From an uncultured Eubacteriales bacterium (lineage in GTDB: Bacteria > Bacillota > Clostridia > Oscillospirales > Oscillospiraceae), in contig USIH01000001.1 of assembly GCA_900554705.1 (NCBI GenBank), positions 1 to 50,389 on the forward strand: 50,389 nucleotides of DNA, in the 5' to 3' direction. Positions 24,838 through 31,633 of this stretch are shown here, in pieces. Position 1 is the first letter of the stretch. Each line of letters opens with the position of its first letter. The translations under genes were made by a program, and so were the position numbers. The notes under the pieces are model-generated. The model did not search any database, had not been told where the DNA came from, and saw only the letters and a list, made by a program, of their open reading frames with translations.

Positions 24838-24907
24838 GATTTTGATACCGATTTGATGCTGTTTTTGATGTCATTTTGGTGCTGTTTTTGATACCGTTTT
24901 TGATACC
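24838..24907. repeat. Iteron-like array of six 11-12-bp units
   Basis: Reading the plus strand: GATTTTGATACC, GATTTGATGCT, GTTTTTGATGT, CATTTTGGTGCT, GTTTTTGATACC, GTTTTTGATACC, directly abutting. Consensus GTTTTTGATACC. Two more diverged units may extend it to 24814. The phasing near one helical turn suggests protein binding (packaging, partition by the ParB proteins, or replication). Confidence 0.7.
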
Positions 24908-25031
24908 AATTGCAGCAGCATCGTAACGAAACCTGTCAAAATTCACCCCATTAACTGAGCGCATTTTGGGGTCGTCGCACCCGCAAGGGTCCTCCACGCC
25001 CTGTCACAGTACCTTTTTCTGTGCAAGGATC

Positions 25032-25205
25032 TCATCGTCCATAGCGGTCTCTGCGCATCAGTGTCTGCCATCCGGCAAAGCGATCTCGTGTAACGACATC
25101 CGGCGTACACTGTTTCTCGCATCCCTTCTTGCAGCGCATACAGATGCAGATGCATTTCCCTTGTTGGAAGTCGATATAAACTTTGATCTTCTCTTTTTCT
25201 ACCAT
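25032..25205 (-). CDS. 57-residue cysteine-rich protein
   Basis: Starts at ATG 25205, seven bases after a perfect GGAGGT, ends TGA at 25032. The centre carries KCICICMRCKKGCEKQC, six cysteines in 16 residues, followed by a basic C-terminus (FAGWQTLMRRDRYGR). It probably binds zinc. It lies 21 bases after the second ParB-like gene and occupies the place where an HNH endonuclease often precedes the terminase; the sequence lacks HNH residues. Not recognised. It is too short for most gene finders, but start and spacing are strong. Confidence 0.65.
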   Translation of the reverse strand: MVEKEKIKVYIDFQQGKCICICMRCKKGCEKQCTPDVVTRDRFAGWQTLMRRDRYGR

Positions 25206-25226
25206 AATACCGACCTCCGATCGGAT

Positions 25227-25748
25227 TTAGACTCGAGATAGTATTTCAGCGCGGCTGTACGTTGTGCCACGCGCCATCATGTTAATGAACTCTTCCTTCG
25301 AGAAATCGGATAAGCGGAATACTTCCTCAGGTTTCATGCCGAGCTGCTTGCCGATTTCCTTTGTTGATTTGCCCTCAGCCAGCAGCTTCTTAACGATTGC
25401 CTTCATGGGTTCAAGCAGGTGCGTACCACGCGCACGGTTATGGGTTATCGTGCCATACATATCTTCTGCTGCGTCTGAGTGCGCGACGATTACAACAGGC
25501 ACTTTACCTCCGAGCTTCGTATGCAGCGGTTCACGCCCCGCGACAGTCCAACGATGAAAGCCATCAATGATAGTAAAATCAGGCCGGACGACAATAGGCA
25601 ATGTCCATCCATTGGTCTCAATGGAGCGAATGAGAAGGTCGAGGTTTTCTTCTGATACCTTGTTGGGGTTATAGTCATTGGGCTTGAGCTTATCGCGGTC
25701 TACCCATTGCAGCGATCCCAGCGGGGCAAAGATATCAATATCAGCCAT
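25227..25748 (-). CDS. ParB-like (IbrB-type) protein
   Basis: 173 residues from ATG 25748 behind GGGGGTGAAACGC, overlapping the PAPS-reductase-like gene by 8 bases. ParB/Srx core: KPNDYNPNKVSEENLDLLIRS, then PIVVRPDFTIIDGFHRW, the nucleotide-binding box. After it comes THNRARGTHLLEPMKAIV and a helix-turn-helix (STKEIGKQLGMKPEEVFRLS). The pairing with a PAPS-reductase-family gene resembles E. coli ibrA/ibrB. The biochemical role is unknown; ParB folds can bind CTP or ATP. Part of a four-gene coupled cassette. Confidence 0.8.
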   Translation of the reverse strand: MADIDIFAPLGSLQWVDRDKLKPNDYNPNKVSEENLDLLIRSIETNGWTLPIVVRPDFTIIDGFHRWTVAGREPLHTKLGGKVPVVIVAHSDAAEDMYGTITHNRARGTHLLEPMKAIVKKLLAEGKSTKEIGKQLGMKPEEVFRLSDFSKEEFINMMARGTTYSRAEILSRV

Positions 25749-26901
25749 GCGTTTCACCCCCTTCCACGCGGAACTTCTTGGCGTATTCAGCGTAGGCGCC
25801 GTAGACGTTCTGATATACAGCGCGAAGGGTCCGCAGTTTGGGATCTCCCGCAACAAGTGCATCGTGCATTTGCTTATAGTCGCGTGGACGGGCAATGCCG
25901 TCAACCTTTGTGAAGCATCGGCGGTACTGCTTCGCCACATTGCGCGTGGTTGCGTTGGTAAAATGGCGGCCAAATTCCTCGAAGAGCATTTTTCGAACCA
26001 GCTCTTTATAATCTCGAGTGTCATTCGCCTCATTTTTTCGTCGGGTGCGGGAGCTGCGCTTATACCATTCGGTGTCCCAATAGAGAAGCGTTAAGTACGC
26101 GTTCGGCTCGCGCAGTTCTATCCGGCGCCAGAGATCCGGATCTGTTTCAGCAACGTGTTTCAGGCCACGCAGAGAATCGCAGGCAAAGAAATTCGAAATA
26201 CGCAGTGAGTGCCGGTTCTCGCCCGCTTGATAGATCCACAAATAGGCTTCGGGAATATCCAGATGGTTATCGCGAATATACATCCATACATCATTATCGC
26301 TCCAATCGTAGATCGGATAGATGGTATTCGTGCCGGTAATACCCTGCAAGCCAAGGTTGAGCGTGCTCATGTATTGAAGCCGTTGTACCGATTCTGCTGC
26401 ACGAACGCCGGTAAGCATGATGCCGTCCTTCGTGATGCGCGGAAGAAAGCTCTGATAATTCATGCTGCCCGCTTCGATTATGTACGGGCTGGACGTGATG
26501 GCAAAGGTGGGCGGTTTGCGCACCCACACATTCTCTTTGCCAGGCTCCCATGTGATCCAGCTCTCATCATTGGTGAGCTGATTGAAGCAGGATACCTGTT
26601 TCAGGGGCAGGCAATACCAGTTGAATTTGGCTCCGGCCATGAGGAACTTCTTTCGCCAGAATTTCATTGCGGCTATGGAGCAATCATAGATTGCTTCCTC
26701 GTCGACGAAAAGGCATGTGAGCTGTCGGGCGTCAATTTCTCCGCGCTGGATCAGCTTATAGACAACATCCGCCATGCAGATGGAATCTTTACCGCCAGAC
26801 AGGCTCAGGTATACCCTGACGCCGTTGGAGAACACATTGCGCACCCGTAGACGTGCAGCTTCCACACAGCTCATAGAGCCTCTTGCGCGTTTTACAGCCA
26901 T
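25741..26901 (-). CDS. PAPS-reductase-family ATP pyrophosphatase (IbrA-like)
   Basis: 386 residues from ATG 26901, overlapping the previous stop by 10 bases. The PP-loop is perfect: YLSLSGGKDSICMADVVY, SGGKDS at 35-40. LTGVRAAESVQRLQ and TIYPIYDWSDNDVWMYIRD follow, as in PAPS reductase/DndC-like enzymes; the C-terminal ~130 residues are a helical extension like DUF3440. Such enzymes adenylate a substrate, often to move sulfur. No iron-sulfur ligand cluster or reductase cysteine motif (ECG-type) is seen at the C-terminus, so classical sulfate reduction is unlikely. I infer a nucleic-acid or nucleotide modification role. Confidence 0.85.
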   Translation of the reverse strand: MAVKRARGSMSCVEAARLRVRNVFSNGVRVYLSLSGGKDSICMADVVYKLIQRGEIDARQLTCLFVDEEAIYDCSIAAMKFWRKKFLMAGAKFNWYCLPLKQVSCFNQLTNDESWITWEPGKENVWVRKPPTFAITSSPYIIEAGSMNYQSFLPRITKDGIMLTGVRAAESVQRLQYMSTLNLGLQGITGTNTIYPIYDWSDNDVWMYIRDNHLDIPEAYLWIYQAGENRHSLRISNFFACDSLRGLKHVAETDPDLWRRIELREPNAYLTLLYWDTEWYKRSSRTRRKNEANDTRDYKELVRKMLFEEFGRHFTNATTRNVAKQYRRCFTKVDGIARPRDYKQMHDALVAGDPKLRTLRAVYQNVYGAYAEYAKKFRVEGGETHG

Positions 26902-27497
26902 ACCTTTTCACCGCATTTCGGGCAGACAACATATTTCCCGACAGGCTGCGCTTCTTCAGTGTTTGCGGCGCCGGCATCAGGAGCTGGCTCCGGCTGCGCG
27001 GCACGCTCGACTTCTGCCTTGCGGTACGTCTCAGCGGCATCGGCGATTTCCTCCTTTTTGTCCTCGGTGATCAGGCCGTAGGAAGACATCATCTCGTCGA
27101 TCTCTGCTTCATTCGCAACCAGCGAGCGCAATAATTCATCGTCAAAGCCGGGCACATCCAGATCGTCGCCCAGTTCTGCGATAAATTCATCAAAGGCTTT
27201 CATGTCGTCAACGCCCAAATCAAAGATTCGGTTGTCGGCCAACATGAGCTTCTTTTTCTCGTTTTCGGTCAGTCCTTCGACCACATAGCAGTCCGCCTCG
27301 GTGCGCCCCATGGAGAGCAGCGTTTCATACAGGCCATTACCGGCGAGCATGACGTTGTTCTCGTCAATGACGATGGGGCGGATCTGGCCGAACATCTCAA
27401 CCGAGCGTCGGAACTCAATAAGCTGCTTGTCCGTGTGCATACGCACATTTCTCTCCGGACGTTTCAGCTCGGAGAGCAGCTTTGTGACCGTTCTCAT
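26892..27497 (-). CDS. ParB-like protein with C-terminal zinc knuckle
   Basis: 201 residues from ATG 27497, overlapping the membrane protein stop as ATGA. LKRPERNVRMHTDKQLIEFRRS and IRPIVIDENNVMLAGNGLYETL form the ParB/Srx core seen at the front of phage ParB-methylase fusions, with ENEKKKLMLADNRIFDLG after it. The methylase is absent; instead an acidic linker and a CPKCGEK knuckle close the protein. It is coupled to the PAPS-reductase-like gene. It may recognise DNA or a nucleotide for that enzyme. Confidence 0.78.
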   Translation of the reverse strand: MRTVTKLLSELKRPERNVRMHTDKQLIEFRRSVEMFGQIRPIVIDENNVMLAGNGLYETLLSMGRTEADCYVVEGLTENEKKKLMLADNRIFDLGVDDMKAFDEFIAELGDDLDVPGFDDELLRSLVANEAEIDEMMSSYGLITEDKKEEIADAAETYRKAEVERAAQPEPAPDAGAANTEEAQPVGKYVVCPKCGEKVWL

Positions 27498-28495
27498 GTG
27501 CGCACCGCCTTTCGCTTCTCAGCGCAGTGCCAGACCAGCGCGGCAAGGATGCCAGCGCCGACGAAGTAGATGCGCACCGACGCCATCAGCGTCCACATTC
27601 CCATCACACCGAGCGGAATCAGAATGTGCCACGTCAGAACCAAGCCGAGATTGATGCACAGGCCGAACCGCCGCCCGAATGCGATATAAATGCTGTACAT
27701 AGCACTCGACAGCGTAGATGTCCCGATTAGGGTAATCAGCACAGCTTTGAGCAAGCTCAGCGCTGGGGTAAATTGCGCCCACGCCAGCAGAAAAGTGATT
27801 GCCATATAGATGCCGAAGAACAGACCGCCCAGCGCAAAAGCACGCTGCGCATTCACTCTTCGCACACCCTCGGCGTTTTTCTCGTTATAGTCCAAGATGC
27901 GGAAGAAGTACGGATAAGTGAATGGGCCGGGCAACAGCAGGATCGCTTTCCAGATACCGGCTTTCATATTCTCCGGCTCAAGGCCGAGGCCTATCACATT
28001 CAGGTGTCCGCGAGAATGGATCAGCGCCGTGACCGTAACCACGACCGCCAACGCATAAACCGCGAGCCAGCCGAAGCCGTCCGTCAGAACGTTGCGGATC
28101 ATACCAAAGCGGAGCAGGATAACGAGGAAAAAGATTGCGATAGCATATGCAATCCATGTTCCTCCGGATGTACCCAGCGCGGTATCAGAAAAAACGAACT
28201 GCATCCCGTTCATGGATAGCCACGACTGGAAGATGCACATGATACCGCAAGCCCACATCATAGGCTTGGAGCAGAACACTTTCCGCACCTTCGGGATTTT
28301 CAGGGCAACCAGCCCAAACAAGACGCAGGCGAAGGAGTTACCGAGCACCCAGATCAAGGACGGGATAATCCCGTAGGTTTGCGTCATGACCACACCGTTC
28401 ATTAGTGAGCCAATGCCCGCCCACGTTGCACAAATGCTCAGTGCGTAGTATAGCTGGGGGTTGTTTTTGAATTTCTTTTTGATAGCGAAAAACAT
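27494..28495 (-). CDS. Multi-pass membrane protein, first gene of the late operon
   Basis: 333 residues from ATG 28495 behind AAAGGAGGAAGCG. About nine or ten hydrophobic segments are visible, starting QLYYALSICATWAGIGSLMNG and including FVLGNSF-like, AIAIFFLVILLRFG, AVYALAVVVTVTALI, AITFLLAWAQF and IPLGVMGMWTLMAS. The pattern suggests a secondary transporter of the APC/SSS kind, but no family signature is certain. Phages seldom encode transporters; coupling to ParB and PAPS-reductase-like genes suggests that it supplies or exports a small substrate for that system. Confidence 0.75.
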   Translation of the reverse strand: MFFAIKKKFKNNPQLYYALSICATWAGIGSLMNGVVMTQTYGIIPSLIWVLGNSFACVLFGLVALKIPKVRKVFCSKPMMWACGIMCIFQSWLSMNGMQFVFSDTALGTSGGTWIAYAIAIFFLVILLRFGMIRNVLTDGFGWLAVYALAVVVTVTALIHSRGHLNVIGLGLEPENMKAGIWKAILLLPGPFTYPYFFRILDYNEKNAEGVRRVNAQRAFALGGLFFGIYMAITFLLAWAQFTPALSLLKAVLITLIGTSTLSSAMYSIYIAFGRRFGLCINLGLVLTWHILIPLGVMGMWTLMASVRIYFVGAGILAALVWHCAEKRKAVRT

Positions 28496-28562
28496 ATCGC
28501 TTCCTCCTTTGTGTTTGTACCTGCCGCTTGCATCGACGGCGAACCGATACCAGCTCAGGCTT

Positions 28563-28589
28563 CCCTTGTGCAAAGGAGCAACACAAGGG
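28563..28589 (-). other. Stem-loop in the leader of the membrane protein gene
   Basis: CCCTTGTG at 28563-28570 pairs with CACAAGGG at 28582-28589. The loop contains a CTCCTT that could also pair with the GGAGG just upstream on the transcript (about 28595-28600). It lies between the terminator at 28606 and the start codon at 28495, so it could take part in antitermination or in translational control. Confidence 0.4.
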
Positions 28590-28605
28590 CAAAACCTCCT
28601 TCCCC

Positions 28606-28637
28606 CAAAAAATGGCGACCCTCCGCAAAGAGGGTCG
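28606..28637 (-). terminator. Intrinsic terminator just after the late promoter
   Basis: On the minus strand CGACCCTC TTTGCG GAGGGTCG is followed by CCATTTTTT: eight perfect pairs and a six-T run. It ends transcripts of the early operon beyond the ArpU-like gene, and it also lies only about 20-45 bases downstream of the predicted late start point, so late expression needs read-through. Confidence 0.8.
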
Positions 28638-28659
28638 TCGGCTATGTAGGATTTTTACG

Positions 28660-28720
28660 ATTATAACCATATCACGCTTTAGGGGCGACATCAAGCGTCA
28701 CGGGGCGTCACGGCGCGTCA
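28660..28720 (-). promoter_or_regulatory. Putative activator-dependent late promoter
   Basis: A perfect TATAAT (28665-28660, minus strand) has no matching -35 box. Fifteen bases upstream four tandem 10-bp units, TGACGCGCCG, TGACGCCCCG, TGACGCTTGA, TGTCGCCCCT, run from 28720 to 28681, phased to one helical turn. They begin at the very end of the ArpU-like gene. This is what an activator-controlled late promoter should look like, with the ArpU-like protein as the natural ligand. Confidence 0.7.
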
Positions 28721-29121
28721 GAGGGTTGCAACTTTCCGAGTTGGCGGTAGCACGCCGACTTAACGCCGTCCTCCGTATTCATGCCGCCGATCGTAGAGGC
28801 TACTTCTTTCCAAGTCATACAGTGGAGGTACCTTAAGCGAAAATACATCCGCACCTGATGATCATCTATTGTTGCTATGTAGTCGACGATCTCCTTCTCG
28901 TCAAAGGCAACTTTGGCCTTTAGTTCATCAACCAAATCTTCCATTGATGCTATCTCAATCGCCAGCATTCCGACTTTATCGTAAATGTCATTTCCACGGG
29001 GCATTCCTGTAAGCGATTGCCCCCCTGGATATGCGCGATCGCGGAGGGACCGCAGAATTTCAATATCTGATAGAAGCTTATTCCTGAGATCAAAATGCTG
29101 CTGTAAGCGCTCTAAGGTCAT
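28708..29121 (-). CDS. ArpU/DUF1492-like late transcription regulator
   Basis: 137 residues from ATG 29121 behind GGAGGAGTAGAC. The N-terminal half is coiled coil (LEIASMEDLVDELKAKVAF). The C-terminal half is a sigma-70 region 4-like domain: IDDHQVRMYFRLRYLHCMTWKEVASTIGG, with a CYRQLGKLQ recognition helix. Proteins of this type control late phage operons in Firmicutes. It is the last early gene, directly upstream of the putative late promoter, as Q is in lambda. Confidence 0.82.
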   Translation of the reverse strand: MTLERLQQHFDLRNKLLSDIEILRSLRDRAYPGGQSLTGMPRGNDIYDKVGMLAIEIASMEDLVDELKAKVAFDEKEIVDYIATIDDHQVRMYFRLRYLHCMTWKEVASTIGGMNTEDGVKSACYRQLGKLQPSDAP

Positions 29122-29267
29122 GTCTACTCCTCCAAGGGACTAAATCATTTCTACGCAATCCCGTACTAATAGTCTTCATCCGGAGCGTCCAAGGCGATTT
29201 GCCCTGTAGCGTATGCTTGGTAGAGTGTTTTGCCGGATTTATCAGTAAGATACGGAAAAACACTTCA

Positions 29268-29555
29268 TCAATCTTTGCGCGTCGTGCGCGCGACCCGTTC
29301 CCACTTCTCCCCGTGATAGAGAACGCTGTCCGGCATCGTGAATGCGTATGTACTGCTGTTTCCGACAAGGTTATTAAGCAGACTGCGGAATGCGGAGTCC
29401 GCTTCCTTCCGGTCTGCATATCGCCCAATCGTAACAGCGCGATCTGCGGAATAGCTTGCGACGACCAGACAGGCATCCGGCTTTTCAACGATGCAGAAGC
29501 GTTCAACAAAGCTGGAGTCAACGATGCTCTTTCCGTCGCTGGTCAGAATATACAT
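29268..29555 (-). CDS. Small conserved phage hypothetical
   Basis: 95 residues from ATG 29555 behind GAGGGTGGGG. It starts MYILTSDGKSIVDSSFVERFCI and has VTIGRYADRKEADSAFRSLLN, resembling a common small phage family beginning 'YIVNQDK..I.N...I', with a two-stranded sheet followed by a helix. No function is known to me. Two tandem TGA stops end it; in the same frame 32 further protein-like codons follow (see findings). Confidence 0.65.
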   Translation of the reverse strand: MYILTSDGKSIVDSSFVERFCIVEKPDACLVVASYSADRAVTIGRYADRKEADSAFRSLLNNLVGNSSTYAFTMPDSVLYHGEKWERVARTTRKD

Positions 29556-29566
29556 CGGCCCCACCC

Positions 29567-29818
29567 TCACTTCCTGAAAGCGCCCGCCGCACGGCAGCTC
29601 CCCCAATGTGGAGCGAAGCCGACGCCGGTGGCCTTGTGCGGATCTTCGGTATACTCACAGGAGATAACCTCGCCGTTCGGTGTCACGATCTTCTTGCTGC
29701 CGGAGCGGGGCTTTTGAATGTAATACTCAGGAGTAGCGTTGCAAGGCATTGATTTCCCGCTGGGGGTTAGAATCCACACAATCGCCGCGCCACATCCTCT
29801 ACAGGTTCCGCTTCTCAT
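29567..29818 (-). CDS. Small zinc-ribbon phage protein
   Basis: 83 residues from ATG 29818 behind AAGGTGTGAGTT; ATGA overlap with dam. CRGCGAAIVWILTPSGKSMPCN is a familiar motif in Firmicutes phage hypotheticals, with a further SCEYTED and a C-terminal HWGSCRAAGAFRK. The four cysteines and the histidine probably bind zinc. Function unknown. Confidence 0.7.
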   Translation of the reverse strand: MRSGTCRGCGAAIVWILTPSGKSMPCNATPEYYIQKPRSGSKKIVTPNGEVISCEYTEDPHKATGVGFAPHWGSCRAAGAFRK

Positions 29819-30627
29819 AACTCACACCTTCTTTTTGTTTCCCATAGCCGCATTTGCGGCAACTCAAAATTGCACCACAGAATCTCGGTGCGCCTATCCG
29901 AATTTTGATTGTAAGATTTCCATTCCACAACATCCCAGCCGCGTAGAGTGCTATCGTACATATCGGAGTGGTAGCCCGATAGCATTACCGTTCCCTTGTG
30001 CTTCAGCAAGGCATCCAGCAGCTCCTCGTGATCGGCGTCCGTCATTTCACACCGATACTGTTTTCCGCCGCGCGTTTCCAGCAGATACGGCGGATCGGCG
30101 TAAATCAAAACGTTACTGTGGTTGAATCGCCGAATCAGCTCAACGGCCGGACGATTTTCGATTTGCACCTCCTTCAGGCGCTGTGCCGCTTCGAGCAGCC
30201 GCGCGGGTGTAGCATTCCACTGCGATATGCAGTAGGCCGCTTCCCGAGCGAACACATCAATCTTAAAGCCGGTTTCGCCGTAAGTTTTGAATCCATGCCC
30301 CATACGACTGCGGATAGCGAAACGATAAGCGCGCTCGAAATCACTGTCGCCTTTGTTTTCATGCGCATCATCAAACACGTCACGCGCATATGGCGTCAGC
30401 GCGATCTCCCGCGCAAGCCGTTCCGGCTCGCGGCGCAGAACACGAAAGAAATTGACGATATCGCCGTCCAGATCGTTTATCGTTTCGATCTTGGAGGGAG
30501 GTTTGTTGAACAGCACTGCGCCGCTGCCGAAGAACGGTTCCAAATAGGAATGATGCGGTGGCATCAGGGAAATGATCTGCTGTGCCAACCCCCATTTTGC
30601 TCCGGGGTAATTAAGAATTGCATTCAT
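29815..30627 (-). CDS. dam: DNA adenine methylase, Dam/D12 class
   Basis: 270 residues from ATG 30627 behind GGAGAAATC. Motif I is NYPGAKWGLAQQI then YLEPFFGSGAVLFNK (residues 6-42), and the catalytic motif IV is DPPY at 178-181 (LIYADPPYLLETRGGK). It transfers a methyl group from S-adenosylmethionine to N6 of adenine. Phage copies usually protect against restriction or time replication. It is coupled on both sides (ATGA overlaps), so it belongs to the early operon. Confidence 0.92.
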   Translation of the reverse strand: MNAILNYPGAKWGLAQQIISLMPPHHSYLEPFFGSGAVLFNKPPSKIETINDLDGDIVNFFRVLRREPERLAREIALTPYARDVFDDAHENKGDSDFERAYRFAIRSRMGHGFKTYGETGFKIDVFAREAAYCISQWNATPARLLEAAQRLKEVQIENRPAVELIRRFNHSNVLIYADPPYLLETRGGKQYRCEMTDADHEELLDALLKHKGTVMLSGYHSDMYDSTLRGWDVVEWKSYNQNSDRRTEILWCNFELPQMRLWETKRRCEL

Positions 30628-31172
30628 GATTTCTCCACATAGCACCAGCTTTGGGGTGGGCGCTTCAGATATAACGCAGAGTTGCCGCAGCCCTCTGTTC
30701 TCTCGGTGTATAGGGCGCAGCTCTCGCACTGCCAGACGTTTGTACATCCCCGCCGAAACTCGCTCAGTTCTCGCGGCCTATCGTAGATTTCGAGAGCGGA
30801 GATGCGCCAGCCGTAGATCGTCGCGCCGTTTCCGTAATCCCACAAAGCCCCATTTGCAAGGCAAGTTTGTATTACGTAATCGTCGTCAACGTCGTAGATG
30901 CCATACGGCTCAGTTGCTGGGACAAGCGTGTCCATTCGATCGCAAATGAATGATGCGAACACCTTGCCGTTCCACACGTCAACAAGACCATTGGTCTGAG
31001 CGTGCAATTTCACATATAGGTGGAGCGGCATGGCCTTTACGCTGCTGCAATAGACGTAGGCGCGAAATGGCGGTTCCAACTTCGGACGTGTTTTGCGTAC
31101 CTCAACAGCCTTTTCACCACTGGCAATCTTTACGCACCACTCAGGCCGGATGCTAATAAGTACAGATTTCAT
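30624..31172 (-). CDS. ASCH/PUA-like domain protein
   Basis: 182 residues from ATG 31172 behind AAGGGAGCG. The signature KSVLISIRPEWCVKIASGEKAVEVRKTRPKLEPPFRAY(V)Y is that of phage ASCH-like proteins, a PUA-related fold thought to bind RNA or modified bases. It is followed by FASFICDRMD and WRISALEIYDRPRELSEF. The C-terminus holds six cysteines that may bind metal. The substrate is unknown. Confidence 0.78.
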   Translation of the reverse strand: MKSVLISIRPEWCVKIASGEKAVEVRKTRPKLEPPFRAYVYCSSVKAMPLHLYVKLHAQTNGLVDVWNGKVFASFICDRMDTLVPATEPYGIYDVDDDYVIQTCLANGALWDYGNGATIYGWRISALEIYDRPRELSEFRRGCTNVWQCESCALYTERTEGCGNSALYLKRPPQSWCYVEKS

Positions 31173-31633
31173 GGCAGGTACGCTCCCTTCGGTGCATCGG
31201 GATACGGCATCCAATAGCCAATGTAATCACCCTCGGCATCCTCCGGCTGAATAAGTGCATTAACATCGAACGCCGCTTCTTCCTGTCCAGCGTGCCAGAT
31301 TTTCTGTTCCGTATCGAACATGGCAGGTGCAACGAACTTGTATTCTTCCGCTTCTCCGTCATAGCGGCTATAGACACGTGTTGCTAAAACGGACACGATA
31401 CAATGCACCCATGAGCAATCGCGGCCATCCTCTCCTTTCTTTGGTAGCCTTTCTTCTACCGGAATCCAACGCGGCAGCTTTGCTTCCAGTTCCGCGATTT
31501 TCGCCGCCTGCTGCTCAATCAGTGCTGCTGCAACATTAAGGTCATTGACGATTGTGGGCGGGACGTCCTCGTAATGCGCGATACACCAATCGGCATAGGC
31601 TCGAAGGTCGTGGGCCATAGCCTTTGCGGTCAC
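31169..31633 (-). CDS. DUF551-domain phage protein
   Basis: 154 residues with GTG 31633 overlapping the ParB stop as GTGA. A coiled-coil N-terminus (NVAAALIEQQAAKIAELEAKL) leads into WIPVEERLPKKGEDG, the DUF551 hallmark, and the domain closes with YIGYWMPYPDAPKG. DUF551 is common in phage accessory genes; its function is not known. An internal ATG six codons in is an alternative start. Confidence 0.75.
   Translation of the reverse strand: MTAKAMAHDLRAYADWCIAHYEDVPPTIVNDLNVAAALIEQQAAKIAELEAKLPRWIPVEERLPKKGEDGRDCSWVHCIVSVLATRVYSRYDGEAEEYKFVAPAMFDTEQKIWHAGQEEAAFDVNALIQPEDAEGDYIGYWMPYPDAPKGAYLP

Larger units (their letters stand above)
24371..25031. other. Non-coding packaging/regulatory region upstream of the terminase
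   Basis: About 660 bases with no convincing gene. It holds a six-unit 12-bp repeat array, two adjacent hairpins (one terminator-like), a perfect GC hairpin and two 20-bp direct repeats. A 137-codon minus-strand frame (24584-24997) crosses the array and the terminator hairpin, is Arg/Gln-rich and lacks a ribosome site. In lambda the cos site sits at exactly this place, before Nu1. Confidence 0.6.

Noticed and set aside
24584..24997. 137-codon minus-strand frame
   Set aside because: Spans the 12-bp repeats and the terminator-like hairpin, Arg/Gln-rich, GTG start without a ribosome site. Treated as non-coding.
24943..25155. HNH endonuclease expected next to the terminase
   Set aside because: None of the frames shows the His-Asn-His arrangement; only the cysteine-rich 57-codon gene is supported.
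28496..28573. In-frame upstream extension of the membrane protein
   Set aside because: No suitable start with a ribosome site; AAAGGAGG sits right before ATG 28495.
28338..28694. 118-codon minus-strand frame starting near the late promoter
   Set aside because: Overlaps the membrane protein out of frame and runs through the terminator; the membrane protein has the convincing start.
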